NCBI GenBank assembly: GCA_947247005.1
Contig: OX365948.1
Span: 36,150,601-36,214,600, forward strand
Direction: 5' to 3'
From: Spisula solida
Taxonomy: Eukaryota; Mollusca; Bivalvia; Venerida; Mactridae
Length of the DNA: 64,000 bases
This document shows positions 22,254-34,000 of this stretch, piece after piece. Numbering within the stretch: the stretch's first letter is position 1; every line of letters begins with the position of its first letter. The notes below the pieces were generated by a model. It was given only the letters and a program-made list of their open reading frames with translations. It ran no database searches and was not told where the DNA came from. Both the position numbers and the translations under genes were made by a program.

Positions 22254-23227
22254 TATATACTACTCAAAATTTGATAAGGGCCAAGCAATGTTCCATTTGA
22301 ATATTTTGCAAATTGAATACGATTGACTGGTAGAATTTTCAGAAACATATTGCTACATCTGCAATATTGTAAACCAATAAAGGTTACTTCAAAATTTAAT
22401 GTCTAAGTGCTGATAAGCCCAACCCCATTAACATGTTTGTGCTGCATTCAAGCGTCTGTAGTAACGGAATGTGGTCATTTTCTTGGCATTTTGGGTCTTA
22501 CACAATATGGTAATAAAAACGGGATAAAACTTTCCATGTTAATCTAGCCACTCTGATCTCCGCCAATAGGGCTTATCAGTTACCTGGAAAACGACGTCAT
22601 TTTGGCAATTCGTATCAAATGCAAGACATCAAGTTTCGAAATTTAGCAGTAGCAGTGTAGCACGGAAATACATTCTGTGTATATCCGTGAGTGTAGCAAT
22701 ACCACGTGACTTGACTACAGTTACAAGAAGAAATTTGTAAACATTGGAAAATAAAATAGCCATAAGTATTTTATTTCTTCATCGATTTCTATGAAATATA
22801 CGCCACGCTAAGGGGACAATTATTTGCTTTCCATGAAATATAAAATCTTTTTCAGCAGCTGTGCCGTTTTGTCCATTACCTTGTGAAACCGTGGAACGTG
22901 TAGGTTTCACTGGGTAATGGAAAAATCGGTAAAACTGCTGAAAAAGATATTATATTTCACGGAAAGCAAATACTTTTCCCCTTAGCGTGGCGTATATTTT
23001 ATAAAAATCGACGAAGAAATAAAATACTTATGGCTATATTTGTGCTCCAATGTTTACAAAGTTCTACTTGTAACTGTAGATAAAAGTCACGTGGTATTGC
23101 TACACTGAGTAGATAAGATAATATTTTATTAATTGCACAACGTTTTCTTCATCGGTTTTGTACATTTAAAGTGAGACGGACTTCAAAATCAATTCCTTGG
23201 CCCTTAGCAAAGTTTGAGTAGTATATA
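22254..23227. mobile_element. TIR element containing a 415-bp palindrome
   Basis: Imperfect terminal inverted repeats of about 32 bp: TATATACTACTCAAAATTTG (22254) and CAAAGTTTGAGTAGTATATA (ending 23227). Inside, arms 22691-22878 and 22920-23105 form a large palindrome from GTGTAGCAATACCACGTG to CACGTGGTATTGCTACAC with a 40-bp loop. It could be a palindromic element nested in a MITE, or one element. No coding frame. Confidence 0.75.
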
Positions 23228-24370
23228 ATGGAAATAACAATACGTGGGGATGTGTAGGGCCCCTAATCACTATCAGACGTTACCAACCCTCTCGCCGTAG
23301 TTACCTCCCCTATGACGAGTTAATCATAATGCCAGAAGCTACACACTTTAAAATGCGCTTACAGATGACTGTCCATTGTGGATTTCGCGATCCTATACAG
23401 CATGTATGGACAGTATCACCTGTAAGTCAGAGAAATTTGTCCGCTCTCACAAAATCCAAGCTTGTCCATTGTTTTTATGAGAATAGATGATGGAACGAAC
23501 GTCTGCTAACTTCAACTGGTTTAGTTCGTTAAGGCACACAACATGTGCCCCCGAAATTTTCTATAATTGATAAAGTCTGTTTTTCATTATTTGAATTTAT
23601 TTCATCAACATCTGCACATAAATTTACTGCAGTGTGTTGCTCAAAATACAGATAACACTGTTTTTGAAGTACATACATAAAAGCTCGTGTGTTTTTTTCA
23701 AAGCGATATAAATTATAGTCACGTATGTTACACACACAGTACTTATTTTCTACGAGAGGTGCCCCACTTATGTTAGAACAGTCTTTAACATCTGATACTA
23801 GTATATTCACGCTGACCTGATGTAAATCAAAATGTCTCGATTCAACCGTGTATTATGATGTCTCAAGAAACATGTAAACTGATGTACACACAGTGTTTAT
23901 TATATTTGCAATTTAGTTAGCACCAAGATCAACAATTGTAGGGGCATTGTTTTTGGCCTTTTGAAGATCCAATTAATGGTGTTTGCATTTCTTGTCTGCT
24001 CACAGGTAATTTATAAACTCTGCAATTCAAAATCCTATGGGTGCAGGATCTTTAGACTTCGGCATTCGTGTTCTTAAGGTACCTAATGGTCTGATTTTTT
24101 GTTTGGAATTGGAAGGTGCGTCTTGACCAAAACACCATTTTCATTGTATTGTCTTTAAGAAAGTAGCGTGGCAACATTTTGTTTTAATACTTTTTGACCT
24201 TATGTACATAGTTATAAGCAGTCACTTTTAACACTTCGGTAATAAATATGAGTTTTATTTTACCAGTATAGCAAAGAGCAACACATGCCTTGCAACCGGT
24301 CGCGATGCTTAACGGTAGCCTCAAAAACATTTCTGTTCTACAGTCTGTTCGTTTAAGGTTAATTTTTCAT
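23228..24370. other. Intergenic region, nothing recognised
   Basis: No gene, SINE head or clear inverted repeat was identified. Short reading frames here have no recognisable domain. Confidence 0.4.
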
Positions 24371-24522
24371 TAGGCCGTTTCGACTGGACTGTTTCGTGAT
24401 GCAAGTTTTAGCCTGGTTCCCGTCCCCACAATTACATCACTACTACAGTTATACAACTGTAAAATTAGAATGGGAACCAGACTGTAACCTGCTCTACGAA
24501 ACAGCCCAGTCGAAAAGGCCTA
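24371..24522. mobile_element. Small foldback MITE
   Basis: Arms TAGGCCGTTTCGACTGGACT and CCCAGTCGAAAAGGCCTA pair, with further pairing of CTGGTTCCCGT and ATGGGAACCAG nearer the loop. About 150 bp in total. No coding frame. Confidence 0.7.
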
Positions 24523-25529
24523 TTGATAAAACGCTACATGTCATCAGAGGTGACAGAGATATATTGTAGTTACCGTTCTGTTGTAGCCTATACAGCGTTA
24601 ACGAATTAACGACATTAATCTCCCTTATGTTGTCATGACGAACACCGGAGTTTGACATGTATAAATTTCGAAATGAACTGATTGACAGTTCCGATGGATA
24701 CTCATACCTTCGTTGAAGTCTCTAGTTTTGGTTTTGTGTTTGTCCTATATCCTATAAACAAGGGGTACGATTATTGAAGGCATCATCACGTTTTGATCTT
24801 TTTAATATTTTGCGTATTTTGGCTAATAAGAGCATACCCTTCTTGTGACGAAAAACACGTATTGTCTTCACAGAAATGGAATATCCATGGTCAACCAACC
24901 CCTTCTGGGTGCTTCTGGGAATGGTTGGCCTTTAAAAGGCCAAACACCACATCCTCTATAAAAGTGTTGTTTTCTGTGTCTAACCACATTGCAAACAAAC
25001 CAAACAGCGAGTGTATATGTTGCCGGAAACATAACTCTACATGGTGCAAAAGAGATATTTAACTTATAACGTATTTGCATGAAAGTATTGAATGTTCAAC
25101 TCTGTTCAAATATAACTGGGGCACCTCTCGTAGGTTTCAGTTGAGCTAAACAGTAATACAATTGTAGCAGCAATCATTCCTAAGGCTGGTTATGATCAAC
25201 GTACCTAATGAATGTGCACGACAATGGTCTACGCAAATTATACACAAGGGCCGGGCATTGTCCACTATGAAGAGAATTGTAAACTTACCGCAATTTTACA
25301 GTTCGCCGCAGAGACTGATATTTTTATATATGGTCGAATATCCGTGGTTGTACCATACCATTAATGTGATCTGAGAACAAACACGTTTGATACAACACGT
25401 TGTTTAAGCTATACATACGCTAACATACCAAGCTACCAAACAGAAACTACATTTTAAAGAACCTGGGATTAAATGTGTTCCGAATGTGCTGCTGAATACG
25501 CTATCTATTGAACACCTGGAAGGATAACC

Positions 25530-26792
25530 ATGTGGACTCTACGGAATGTTATACTACTGTTAGAAGCGATATTGTTAAGCTTTGGTCAATGGCAATCTGA
25601 GATGGATTCAAAAATGCTAACAAAATTTAACACCGTGGAAAATAAAATAAAAACGTTTCTCCCATTTCAAGATGAACAATTCATTAATCTAGTAGTAGAA
25701 ATGTTGGATTCTATCGAACTACTTCTCGATTCATACAATGACAAATCTGGTGCCAATGCAGTTACGAACACCAAACCGGATAATGTCAAATCAAACGATA
25801 TTACAAGAAGCAAGACTACCAATGTCTCCCTAAGTGATGTCACTGCAAAAGGGAACGTAAATCACCGGACTAAAAGACAAGTTGACTATGCTATGTTAGG
25901 TTTTGATTTAGAAACAACGTGTGAAAATGAAACCATGCCGGTGTTTCTCAAACTGCTGCAAGTTGAACAGGGAATTAAAAACAACAGTAAAGATCTTGAG
26001 AAAATAGTTTCACTGGATTTAAAAGATCTCGCCGACGGCAACAAATTAAACAAGGATAATATTGAACAAATTAATGAAAATGTCAAACATATTAAGCAGA
26101 CAGTTGACTTGTTGCTTAATTTGGCACTATATAAGATAGACTCGTGCGCTGATCTCCAACTGTTTGGTAACGCCAAAAGCGGACTGTACAGGGTGGATGG
26201 AAAAGATGCCTATTGTGACCAGGACACGGATGGCGGTGGTTGGATGGTATTCCAAAGGCGAATGAATGGATCGGAGAATTTCTATCGTACTTGGGACGAA
26301 TACAAAGAAGGATTCGGAAATCTAAACGGGGAATTTTGGTTGGGAAATGAGTATTTAAGCAAACTGACGGATTTGGCTGTTCGTGGATGGCAAGAACTAC
26401 GTGTCGATATGGTTACGTTTACCGGTGAAAAATATTACGCAAAGTATTCAAGTTTTAGAATCATGTCCGAACTTGACAATTATCGAATGTTTGCGTTTGA
26501 TTACCGTGGCAACGCGGGCAATGGTCTCTACAAAGACATTGGCAAACACTTCTGTACGAAAGATCGTGACAATGATAGATCCGAGAAGACGAACTGTGCG
26601 CAACAATACAAAGGTGGTTGGTGGTACAATGACTGTTATTCTGCCAATCTGAACGGGGTCTATTATGATGACGGTGCCGACAGGACTGCTAGAGATGGTA
26701 TTGAGTGGACACGGTCTGGTAACGAAATACTTATCCTTAAATCGGTTGAGATGAAATTTCGTAAAAACAGAGGACGGTACGGATACGATTAG
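25530..26792 (+). CDS. Secreted fibrinogen-related (FReD) protein
   Basis: A 420-residue single-exon protein. Molluscan fibrinogen-related proteins act as secreted lectins in innate recognition, but its ligand is unknown. Residues 1-20 form a hydrophobic signal peptide (WTLRNVILLLEAILLSFG). Residues about 25-75 and 135-200 are helical with heptad-like hydrophobics, a likely coiled coil for oligomerisation. A furin-like site RTKR lies at 113-116. The fibrinogen C-terminal domain spans about 204-413: C206-C229, DGGGWMVFQRR (234-244), W255, calcium-loop-like DRDND (345-349), GGWWYNDC (362-369) and C356-C369. C342 replaces the usual Ser/Thr, and C131 is an extra cysteine. ATG 25530 begins the signal peptide. 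AATAAA at 26944-26949 suits the 3' end. A non-coding upstream exon cannot be excluded. Confidence 0.93.
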   Translation: MWTLRNVILLLEAILLSFGQWQSEMDSKMLTKFNTVENKIKTFLPFQDEQFINLVVEMLDSIELLLDSYNDKSGANAVTNTKPDNVKSNDITRSKTTNVSLSDVTAKGNVNHRTKRQVDYAMLGFDLETTCENETMPVFLKLLQVEQGIKNNSKDLEKIVSLDLKDLADGNKLNKDNIEQINENVKHIKQTVDLLLNLALYKIDSCADLQLFGNAKSGLYRVDGKDAYCDQDTDGGGWMVFQRRMNGSENFYRTWDEYKEGFGNLNGEFWLGNEYLSKLTDLAVRGWQELRVDMVTFTGEKYYAKYSSFRIMSELDNYRMFAFDYRGNAGNGLYKDIGKHFCTKDRDNDRSEKTNCAQQYKGGWWYNDCYSANLNGVYYDDGADRTARDGIEWTRSGNEILILKSVEMKFRKNRGRYGYD

Positions 26793-26997
26793 CGTTATTC
26801 GTGTGGACGTTCTTCAAATTTGGGTCGTTTTGTAGTGCAGTGAACATTGACTGAATGCATTATATGGAAACGATTGATACTTGCATGAATGCCTACTGCA
26901 TATGATAGACCATTAGTAGTGGACATGACAGTTCAAACGTTGTAATAAAGAATTCCTTAATTGGACAATATCGCAGTGTATTGACGCATGCTATTTC

Positions 26998-27026
26998 TGT
27001 GCGTGCGTGCGGCGTGCGTGCGTGCG

Positions 27027-27081
<55 letters not shown>

Positions 27082-27082
27082 T
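26998..27082. repeat. (GCGT)n microsatellite
   Basis: GTGC/CGTG tetranucleotide run of about 85 bp with two GGCGTGC interruptions at the left. An alternating purine-pyrimidine tract of this kind can adopt Z-DNA. It lies just downstream of the FReD gene polyadenylation signal. Confidence 0.95.
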
Positions 27083-27714
27083 GTTTGCCTTATATATCAT
27101 ATACGAGATACAAAGTGTATAAGGCAAAAACACAAATACTTAAAATAATATGCGTCAATACCCTGTGAACTATAATATGTATTAATGTGCGAACATTGAA
27201 TAGAAAACGATTCTGTTTGAAATATACAGTTTTACAGTTTATTCATTTGGCTGTTAGACCTTTGGTCCATGACTCACATTGAAACATATGCATGCATGTA
27301 TTGTGTGATTCCTTTATTGTCGTAAATTGTCGTCTTATCGACTGATCTATCTAATCGACAACACACATGTGCGAAGATCACCACACACACATATTTGTTG
27401 AAGGCTCTGTTTCTGAGAATATTGGATTATGCAACATTTATAACAATCTTCACCACAAGAGCATAATATGTATTAGTTTAATCATATAACAGGACAATGT
27501 ATCAGTTATGAAACACTTACAGTGTTTACAAACAAAACAAAGCTACATCCATCCTGCTGGTTTTTCCTTTGCTTAATCTGTTTAAAATGAATGAATACGT
27601 TACCAGTATATACGTCTCATTTGAAATATGATTCAATTCTATGAACACTTTCGGTGTTGTTAGATGGTAGTAAATGACAGGAGAATTGAGAGTTAGGTTA
27701 TAATGTATGTGTGG

Positions 27715-28030
27715 TGATTCAACTTGTCCACCATCTTCTGCATAGTCTCCCGCTCCATGTTTTCATGTTGATGTTCAAAGCATAGGCAGCCAGCACTTAC
27801 CCTGCTACTTCCCCAGACAATTAAACCTTCTCATTGTTTACCTATATAAAGATAAGTACAGTGGTAAAACCCGATTTGGCTGGGGGAGTGTTTCAGGTCC
27901 AAATAGGGTACGTGCTGACTGCCTATGGTTCAACTCAGTGGTAACTATTTTCTCCTCACTGATCTCCTCATGGAGATGGATGCCGTCAGATGTGAGGTGT
28001 TGAGGGTGATTACTTGTTATTAAACCTGTT
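27715..28030. mobile_element. SINE tail plus foldback segment
   Basis: GCATAGGCAGCCAGCAC (about 27780) pairs with GTGCTGACTGCCTATGG (about 27910), giving a palindrome of about 150 bp. It is followed by CTCATGGAGATGGATGCCG and GAGGTGTTGAGGGTGATTA, which parallel the tail of the SINE at 42406-42620. Probably a SINE interrupted by, or carrying, a foldback insertion. Confidence 0.45.
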
Positions 28031-28043
28031 TCAAATTAAATAA

Positions 28044-28235
28044 TTTTACGAGGAAACTTATTTGACAATATAAATGGCAATCTTCCATAAGATCCTCACT
28101 TAAATTTTTATTTGTATTTACTATATTTATAAGTCAGTGACCATAATAATAATAATACAAATGTAATAATGATAATAAAGACTTTATTTTACGAGGAAAC
28201 TCATTTGACAATATAAATGGCAATCTTCCATCCAT
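28044..28235 (-). mobile_element. Duplicated LINE 3' tail, minus strand
   Basis: The block TTTTACGAGGAAACT...ATGGCAATCTTCCA occurs twice, about 144 bp apart, separated by an ATAATAATAATA run. On the minus strand it reads GTAAAATAAAGTC followed by a TTATTA tail, matching the 3' ends of the LINE remnants at 12813-12990 and 55035-55735. Confidence 0.45.
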
Positions 28236-28606
28236 GAGATCCTCAACAATGAACAGTTACTATAAGATATAGATTTGGACCTAAACCACTAATTCCAATC
28301 AAATCCAAACTTACCATTAATTCTGCTTAGGTATTTGATACAGCCTTTTGTACATCATTAATGCTTCATGTCAGATAACTGCTTATATACCTTTTACTTT
28401 CAGAAATTATTAAAGATTCTACAATCCTAGATGTTATATGGACAACTCTTGTTTGACTCATTGTACATTTACTGTAATATATCCCAGTTATCGTCCTTGT
28501 TATTCATATTTTGCATGCGTACAATCTGACTAAAGTACTTGCTCTCATGCGTAGCGAGTTTGAGGATATGATTTTATTTATCATTTTAATCAGATCGGCA
28601 TCACAG

Positions 28607-28733
28607 GTAACTGTATCATTAATAAAGAGTAGACACAAAGTTTTTTTATAAAATTTATAATATCTAAGATAACATAAATCTTATAAAAGATTTTTTATTA
28701 CTATTTATCAATGATACAGTTACAGGTGATTGG
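28607..28733. mobile_element. Short palindromic MITE
   Basis: The left end GGTAACTGTATCATTAATAA pairs with the right end TTATCAATGATACAGTTAC. The interior is nearly all A and T. A related end (GGTTACTGTTACATTGATAA) appears at 33033, just before the large inverted repeat in the GAREM-like gene. Confidence 0.65.
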
Positions 28734-29334
28734 CATGCGCATTGAAACAACCAAGGAATAAACTAATAAGTAAGCTGTGCTAATGACCCATCATTACAAA
28801 ACCATGTAGGTCGTTCAAATTATAAGTAGTTACATGTACTCAAATTGCTAAGGGCCACTTTTTCATATGGAAATATGAATATTTAAAATATTTCATAATT
28901 TTCGATTTTAATACTATTGCTGTCAATTATCAATGTTGAAAGTATTGATTTTACATTTAAGTGAACACGAGTAGCACGCAATGTCAGCAATACCACAAAC
29001 TCTAGGTATTCGTTGGGTATGCATCAAAACTCCAAAATTGCGAGTTCTTGTAGTCTTGAAGACATACTCTATTTTATTTAACTTACATTACTAATTATGG
29101 TAAACCAAGACTTCCGATGATTGCGTTTTTCTCCAAAATGAAATAAACAGTGAGGTTGTGGAGTTGCAGGCAATGGTGCCCTAATGAGGCATGTAGCCTT
29201 GACATTTAAAACAAGTCACTTACGTAGCGATATCGTACGAATACGGAACCAGTTTTAAGTTGATAAAATAAGTGTAAACTGCATGACCATCCTGATCTAG
29301 GTCGAAAACACGTGTACAATACACGTGTATTGGC

Positions 29335-29935
29335 ATGCAAGGGCAACACAATGGCTTCCACAACTTTCAAAATGCGACTGTAATACGGATTTCCGCTCAA
29401 ACAGTAAGAAATTTGTTGTACAATACTAGAACCAAGGCCGGACATCTTGCAATTTGTGTTACCTTTATTTATAACCACACCAGAGAACACTTATGCTGGA
29501 CCATTGGCCGTCTTGAATGGACACTGCAAGACTGGACTTGCTTACTCTTTACGACGAGTCTAGATTTTGCGGATACGTCATAGATCGACGGATGGAGTGT
29601 AGAGAAGTCTGAATTAACGATGTACCGACGTCTGTATTGCTAAACACGACCGGTATTGTGGTGGGTATGTTATTGAATGGGCAGGGACAAGTGTGCCAAC
29701 GTAGGACACATATCCATATCATTGAAAATGGAACTTTAACTGCTGAATTGTACTTGTGTGTGATTCTTGATGTCTATGTTCGTCTCTACAGGTTTGGCTG
29801 GCTTGCAAGGCCACGCACCTTAATCCGATAGAATATGTCTGGGACATGCTTCAACGGGCAATATCTAGCCGCCATGTTTACCCAAACAACTCGAGTGAGC
29901 TTCGCGTAGCCTTGCAAGAAGGTCGGGCCTGAATA
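29335..29935 (+). pseudogene. Tc1/mariner-type transposase remnant
   Basis: Family members cut and paste DNA with a DDE/D nuclease. Across shifted frames the strand shows ISAQTVRNLLYN, then HTREHLCWTIGRLEWTLQDW and LLFT (usual context of the first catalytic-domain strands). Further on is HLNPIEYVWDMLQRAISSR, the typical C-terminal NPIE motif (about 29818-29875). The normal DES after LFT is lost, and frames change at least twice, so it is dead. Element ends were not identified. Confidence 0.75.
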
Positions 29936-31086
29936 CCTTAAAACATTATGAATATGCTTATTCGTAGCATGCATTTGCGTTGTCAGGCTAATCCTGATGA
30001 CACTCGGAGACACGAATGCTTTTGAAAACGATTGCAAATAAAAAATCCAAAGAATACATTTTTGTAACACGATCTAGAGTTTATTCAAGTTTTCCCGCCT
30101 TACTACACATATAAGTAATTTACAACCAGAAATGTATTGAATTTATGCATCGATGAAAAAACATGATACGAGGAAATATCAGACGTTCGTCATATTGATT
30201 AATTAATCAAAGTGGCATTTCTTGTATTGCTTTATGTGAATTTCCACATTGAACCTACGGGGAGAGGGGGGGGGGGGTGAAATGTATATTAGGATAGCGC
30301 ATGTGTTTTAAATAGAAAATTGTTGGATACAATAAGCATTCATTCTATGTAGTAGGTTTGTATCTGGGTAAAAAATAAATATCAATAAAGAGAAATTATC
30401 GAATCATAACAGCACCTACATTGCAAATCTTAAAGAAAAAACCTGCAATATCACACTATTGCACTAGAAGTCCTCGGTCGTATTTTACGACAGGACCTAG
30501 CATTTTAAAATGATTTATTCAACTCCTTTGATAGACTCTTCGACGCGTTATACTGCGCATTAAATTAGATTTGCTAATCAGCTCATTGGAGCAGACTACT
30601 CATTTGAAAAATTTCATTCGGAAAGACACTCTTCCAACTTAGTTTCCTTAATTGAAATGTTGAATTCCGGCTACTGATGAGTGTAGTATTGTTCACGTAT
30701 ACACTGCAAGTCGGCTTCATGTTATATAACGTTTAGTCACCCCGTTTAGATAAAGTTTCGTATCAACCCGGAAGTCACGTAAAGAAAATCTATTTTAATT
30801 TTTTTTGTTTACATACTCAAGTTTCTGCCTTGATTTATCTTTGGTACGATACACCCTTCATATAGTGATATTTTAACTACGTTTAGAGTACTGATTTTCT
30901 GTTATCATATACCTGCATTGTTATATGTCAAAGATAGTGTGACGGAGAGAAAAACACGCGTACTTTATAAAATTTATCAAATAATGTTATTAAGTTAACA
31001 ATGCTTGTGATCTAAACAAAGTTGAATTAAGTAAATCTGGACTCAGGAGTAAAATCTGGACTCAGGAGTTAAATAATTCAATAAAC
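29936..31086. other. Upstream flank of the GAREM-like gene
   Basis: No coding region recognised. A G13 homopolymer tract lies near 30266-30278. Just before the GAREM-like start codon the sequence AAATCTGGACTCAGGAGT is present twice in tandem (about 31035-31071), probably in the 5' UTR. No convincing TATA element was chosen. Confidence 0.4.
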
Positions 31087-34000
31087 ATGGCGAGGGATCA
31101 ACGATTTGTTGACTTGAAATATGAAGACACGAAACAATCGATTCTAGAGGTTCTAAATACAGAAACACTACCAGTAGTTGTTCGAGTTGTTGACGTTGGA
31201 AACGATCGTGAAGATCACAATGTGTTTTCTAGCAAGCTTCCAGAAGACGAAGATATAATGCTGCATAATAAACTCAAAGTAAAATACGCTCATGTTAAGG
31301 TGTTAAACTACGCAGACAACAAAGTGAAAGAGAAAGAGTTTGGACCGGAGTTTGTTCTTGAACATGATACGTATGTGGATGTTGATTTTCTATTGCCTGC
31401 GAAATATTGTACTGGGTTTAAGTTTATACACAGGCCCGGTAGTTGGAGACATTACATGACAGTAGCACAGGTAAACTTATACAATTTTATACCCGAGTGG
31501 TTATGTTTGAAATATACACTTGATAATTTTTATTGGATTGATAGTCAGGAAGTAACCTTTAATTTCAAAGACAATAAGACTTAGTATCAATAACATAATT
31601 ATTTATACATTTGAGCCAGTCTCCAGGAAAACCTGCTATTTTGACAAAAAATATTGACTTTAAGTGTTTCCATAGTATTACAGGATAATGTTAAATAAGC
31701 AAATTGCAAAAGAAATTATGTTAATATCTTGAGTTTTAAGGAAGTTACAGCTGTTTTTGTAGAGTCCGTATTCGGAGCTTTTTGTGTGACGTCGCAAACG
31801 TCATTAAAACGTTATTCGACGAAGCTGAAATAAGTATTTCATTATCACACCATTTGATCAATTCTTGACATAAACTGTTCAAAATAGTACCAAATTCTAT
31901 AATTATGTTTCACTTTTCAAAATATATATCAAAATCGAAATTGTTTGCATTCAGAGAAAGGTTACTTCTGTTTTAAACAACTAAATTCTCGTTTTTCTCA
32001 TTCGGAGAACTTTTCTGAAATTGGTCACCATAGCAACGAAATATGTGTTTTCGACATAATTCATAGGAAAATTTAAAGCTAAGGTATAGTACTATGTGGG
32101 TCAATTACTTAAAATAGAATCAATAGATATGTATTTTTCCTTATTTTAGAGCTTTATCAAAATCTTGTTACATATAGTAATTACATAATGTCATTATAGC
32201 AGGTTTTCCTGGAGACTGGCTCATTTGTATTCGGTAAAAATGTTTTTTTTTAAAGAATGTCCATTTTTCAGGATCAGTTTCAGTCTCAAGTACAATAAAA
32301 CACTTTTTCAACAGAAAATTGACGTTCTGACGGTTTAAATGTTAACTAGAAGTGGTTTAGGTATAGTGTATATGGTTATGAGTAGTATTGCCGAAAATTC
32401 TAAAAAAACCTCCAACAAAATTCGATGTCATTTTCATGATCAATTTTGATCTATATCGGTTAAACGTAATCCTTTGTCACGGAAATTGAGGCCTGGACGT
32501 GTGCAATCATTTATTCGGTATAAGATAACAACTTTGTCACCCACCTAGATACTCACATGATATCAAAGTGCTGTATGAGCTACAGGCTTGTGCCACTTAT
32601 GGTCGCCAGTTTATAATATGAAAACGAATTGTAGTAAAACAATTATATTGACCTGTTGTTTTGGAATGAAAGTGATCAATAGTTGAACAAAGATGAAATA
32701 AGTAAATGTATTACATTTGTTGAAACCTCAAGTACGTAAGTTTTCCCAAATAAATTGTTAGATGTCATTATTAGTTGGCATCAAACCAGCCATGATACGC
32801 ACAGTGACTTACCCTTCTCAGATTTAGTGTTTGCACGACTTTTTCGACCAATCAGCGGACTCGATTTTCGTTGTTTAATCCATGAAGAACGTTCTATTTT
32901 TCGAATTAATGCGTCTTCACCAAGAAGTAAAATGAAGCCACTGCACATGCGCAAATAGACCACGCCTATTCGTGAACTTCGTGCGATATGCAAATAGCAC
33001 CCTGTTCTTTTGGTCATCCATGTTTCAAACACAGGTTACTGTTACATTGATAAAGAGTAAAAATATATCATCAATGTTATGTTATCTTAGACAAAGGGGT
33101 CTGTATCGACTCACTGGTCTCTCAATCACTAGATATAGATTAACAGGGACGTAACTCGTATCAAAATTGCGACACCACCAACTTTACAAACAGTCTTGTA
33201 ACTTTTCCAAAAAGGCAATTAATCACATACTGTTTTCTCCAGTAGCAAGCTTGTACATTTATCTTCGAGATACAACCAATCTTATGTCAAAATATATCGC
33301 ACTCGAGCCGTTACAAATGCATACATGTTGAAAATATACTGAAAAATAAAAACAGGACAAAAATGTGGACAGGCCCTTACCATACTATAGGACTCTTCAC
33401 ACAGGAGTGTCGACAAAAACAATGCCATGGTTGGATGACCGTATAATAACTAAAACTATAACCAAAATATCACCTCTGAAAAGTAACACAAGCGCTAGTG
33501 CGGTCATTCTATCATTTTGAAATCTAAAAATGTTCATCGGACTTCCATTTTGAGTCACGTGACGTAATGTTGAATACCCGATGATACAAGCCATTTCATT
33601 GGACACGCTTTGGTGGAACATGTGACGTCACAAACCATACCTTGGGACATTAGGAAATTCGATCGAGGGTTGATTAACAAATATGCGGAAAAGTTACTAA
33701 TTTAGTACTGCAGGCATATCTACTTTATTCGTCATTGGAAGTCTATGAAACGTTCTAAATACATAATAGGTACCCTTTCTTTAACCATATATTCTTATTA
33801 TTAACCATAGTCCGAATAGACATGACCTCCTGTGGTAACTTCGTTCGACGCCTTACAGCTTAATGTTTCCAACGTTGCGTGTCCACACCGTACAGCCCGC
33901 TGTGTGTAAGGCAGTTATGTATGTTGAAGGCAGAGACACACGCGTTTTACGCCACTAGAGTGGGATAAGTATTTGTTATTTTATATGTGTTTTGCGTTGC

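Noticed and set aside
24793..25062. 89-codon frame upstream of the FReD gene
   Set aside because: It begins without ATG, shows no recognised domain, and has no signal of splicing to the FReD frame. Not supported.
31087..31584. First GAREM-like frame as a complete 165-residue protein
   Set aside because: The conserved CABIT sequence stops at CACAG followed by GTAAAC (31471) and resumes in phase at 41615. The last 37 codons are intron read-through.
33397..33621. 74-codon minus-strand frame, also present in the inverted arm near 37201
   Set aside because: Its duplication comes from the inverted repeat. The arms differ in frame-relevant positions and there is no recognisable protein family.
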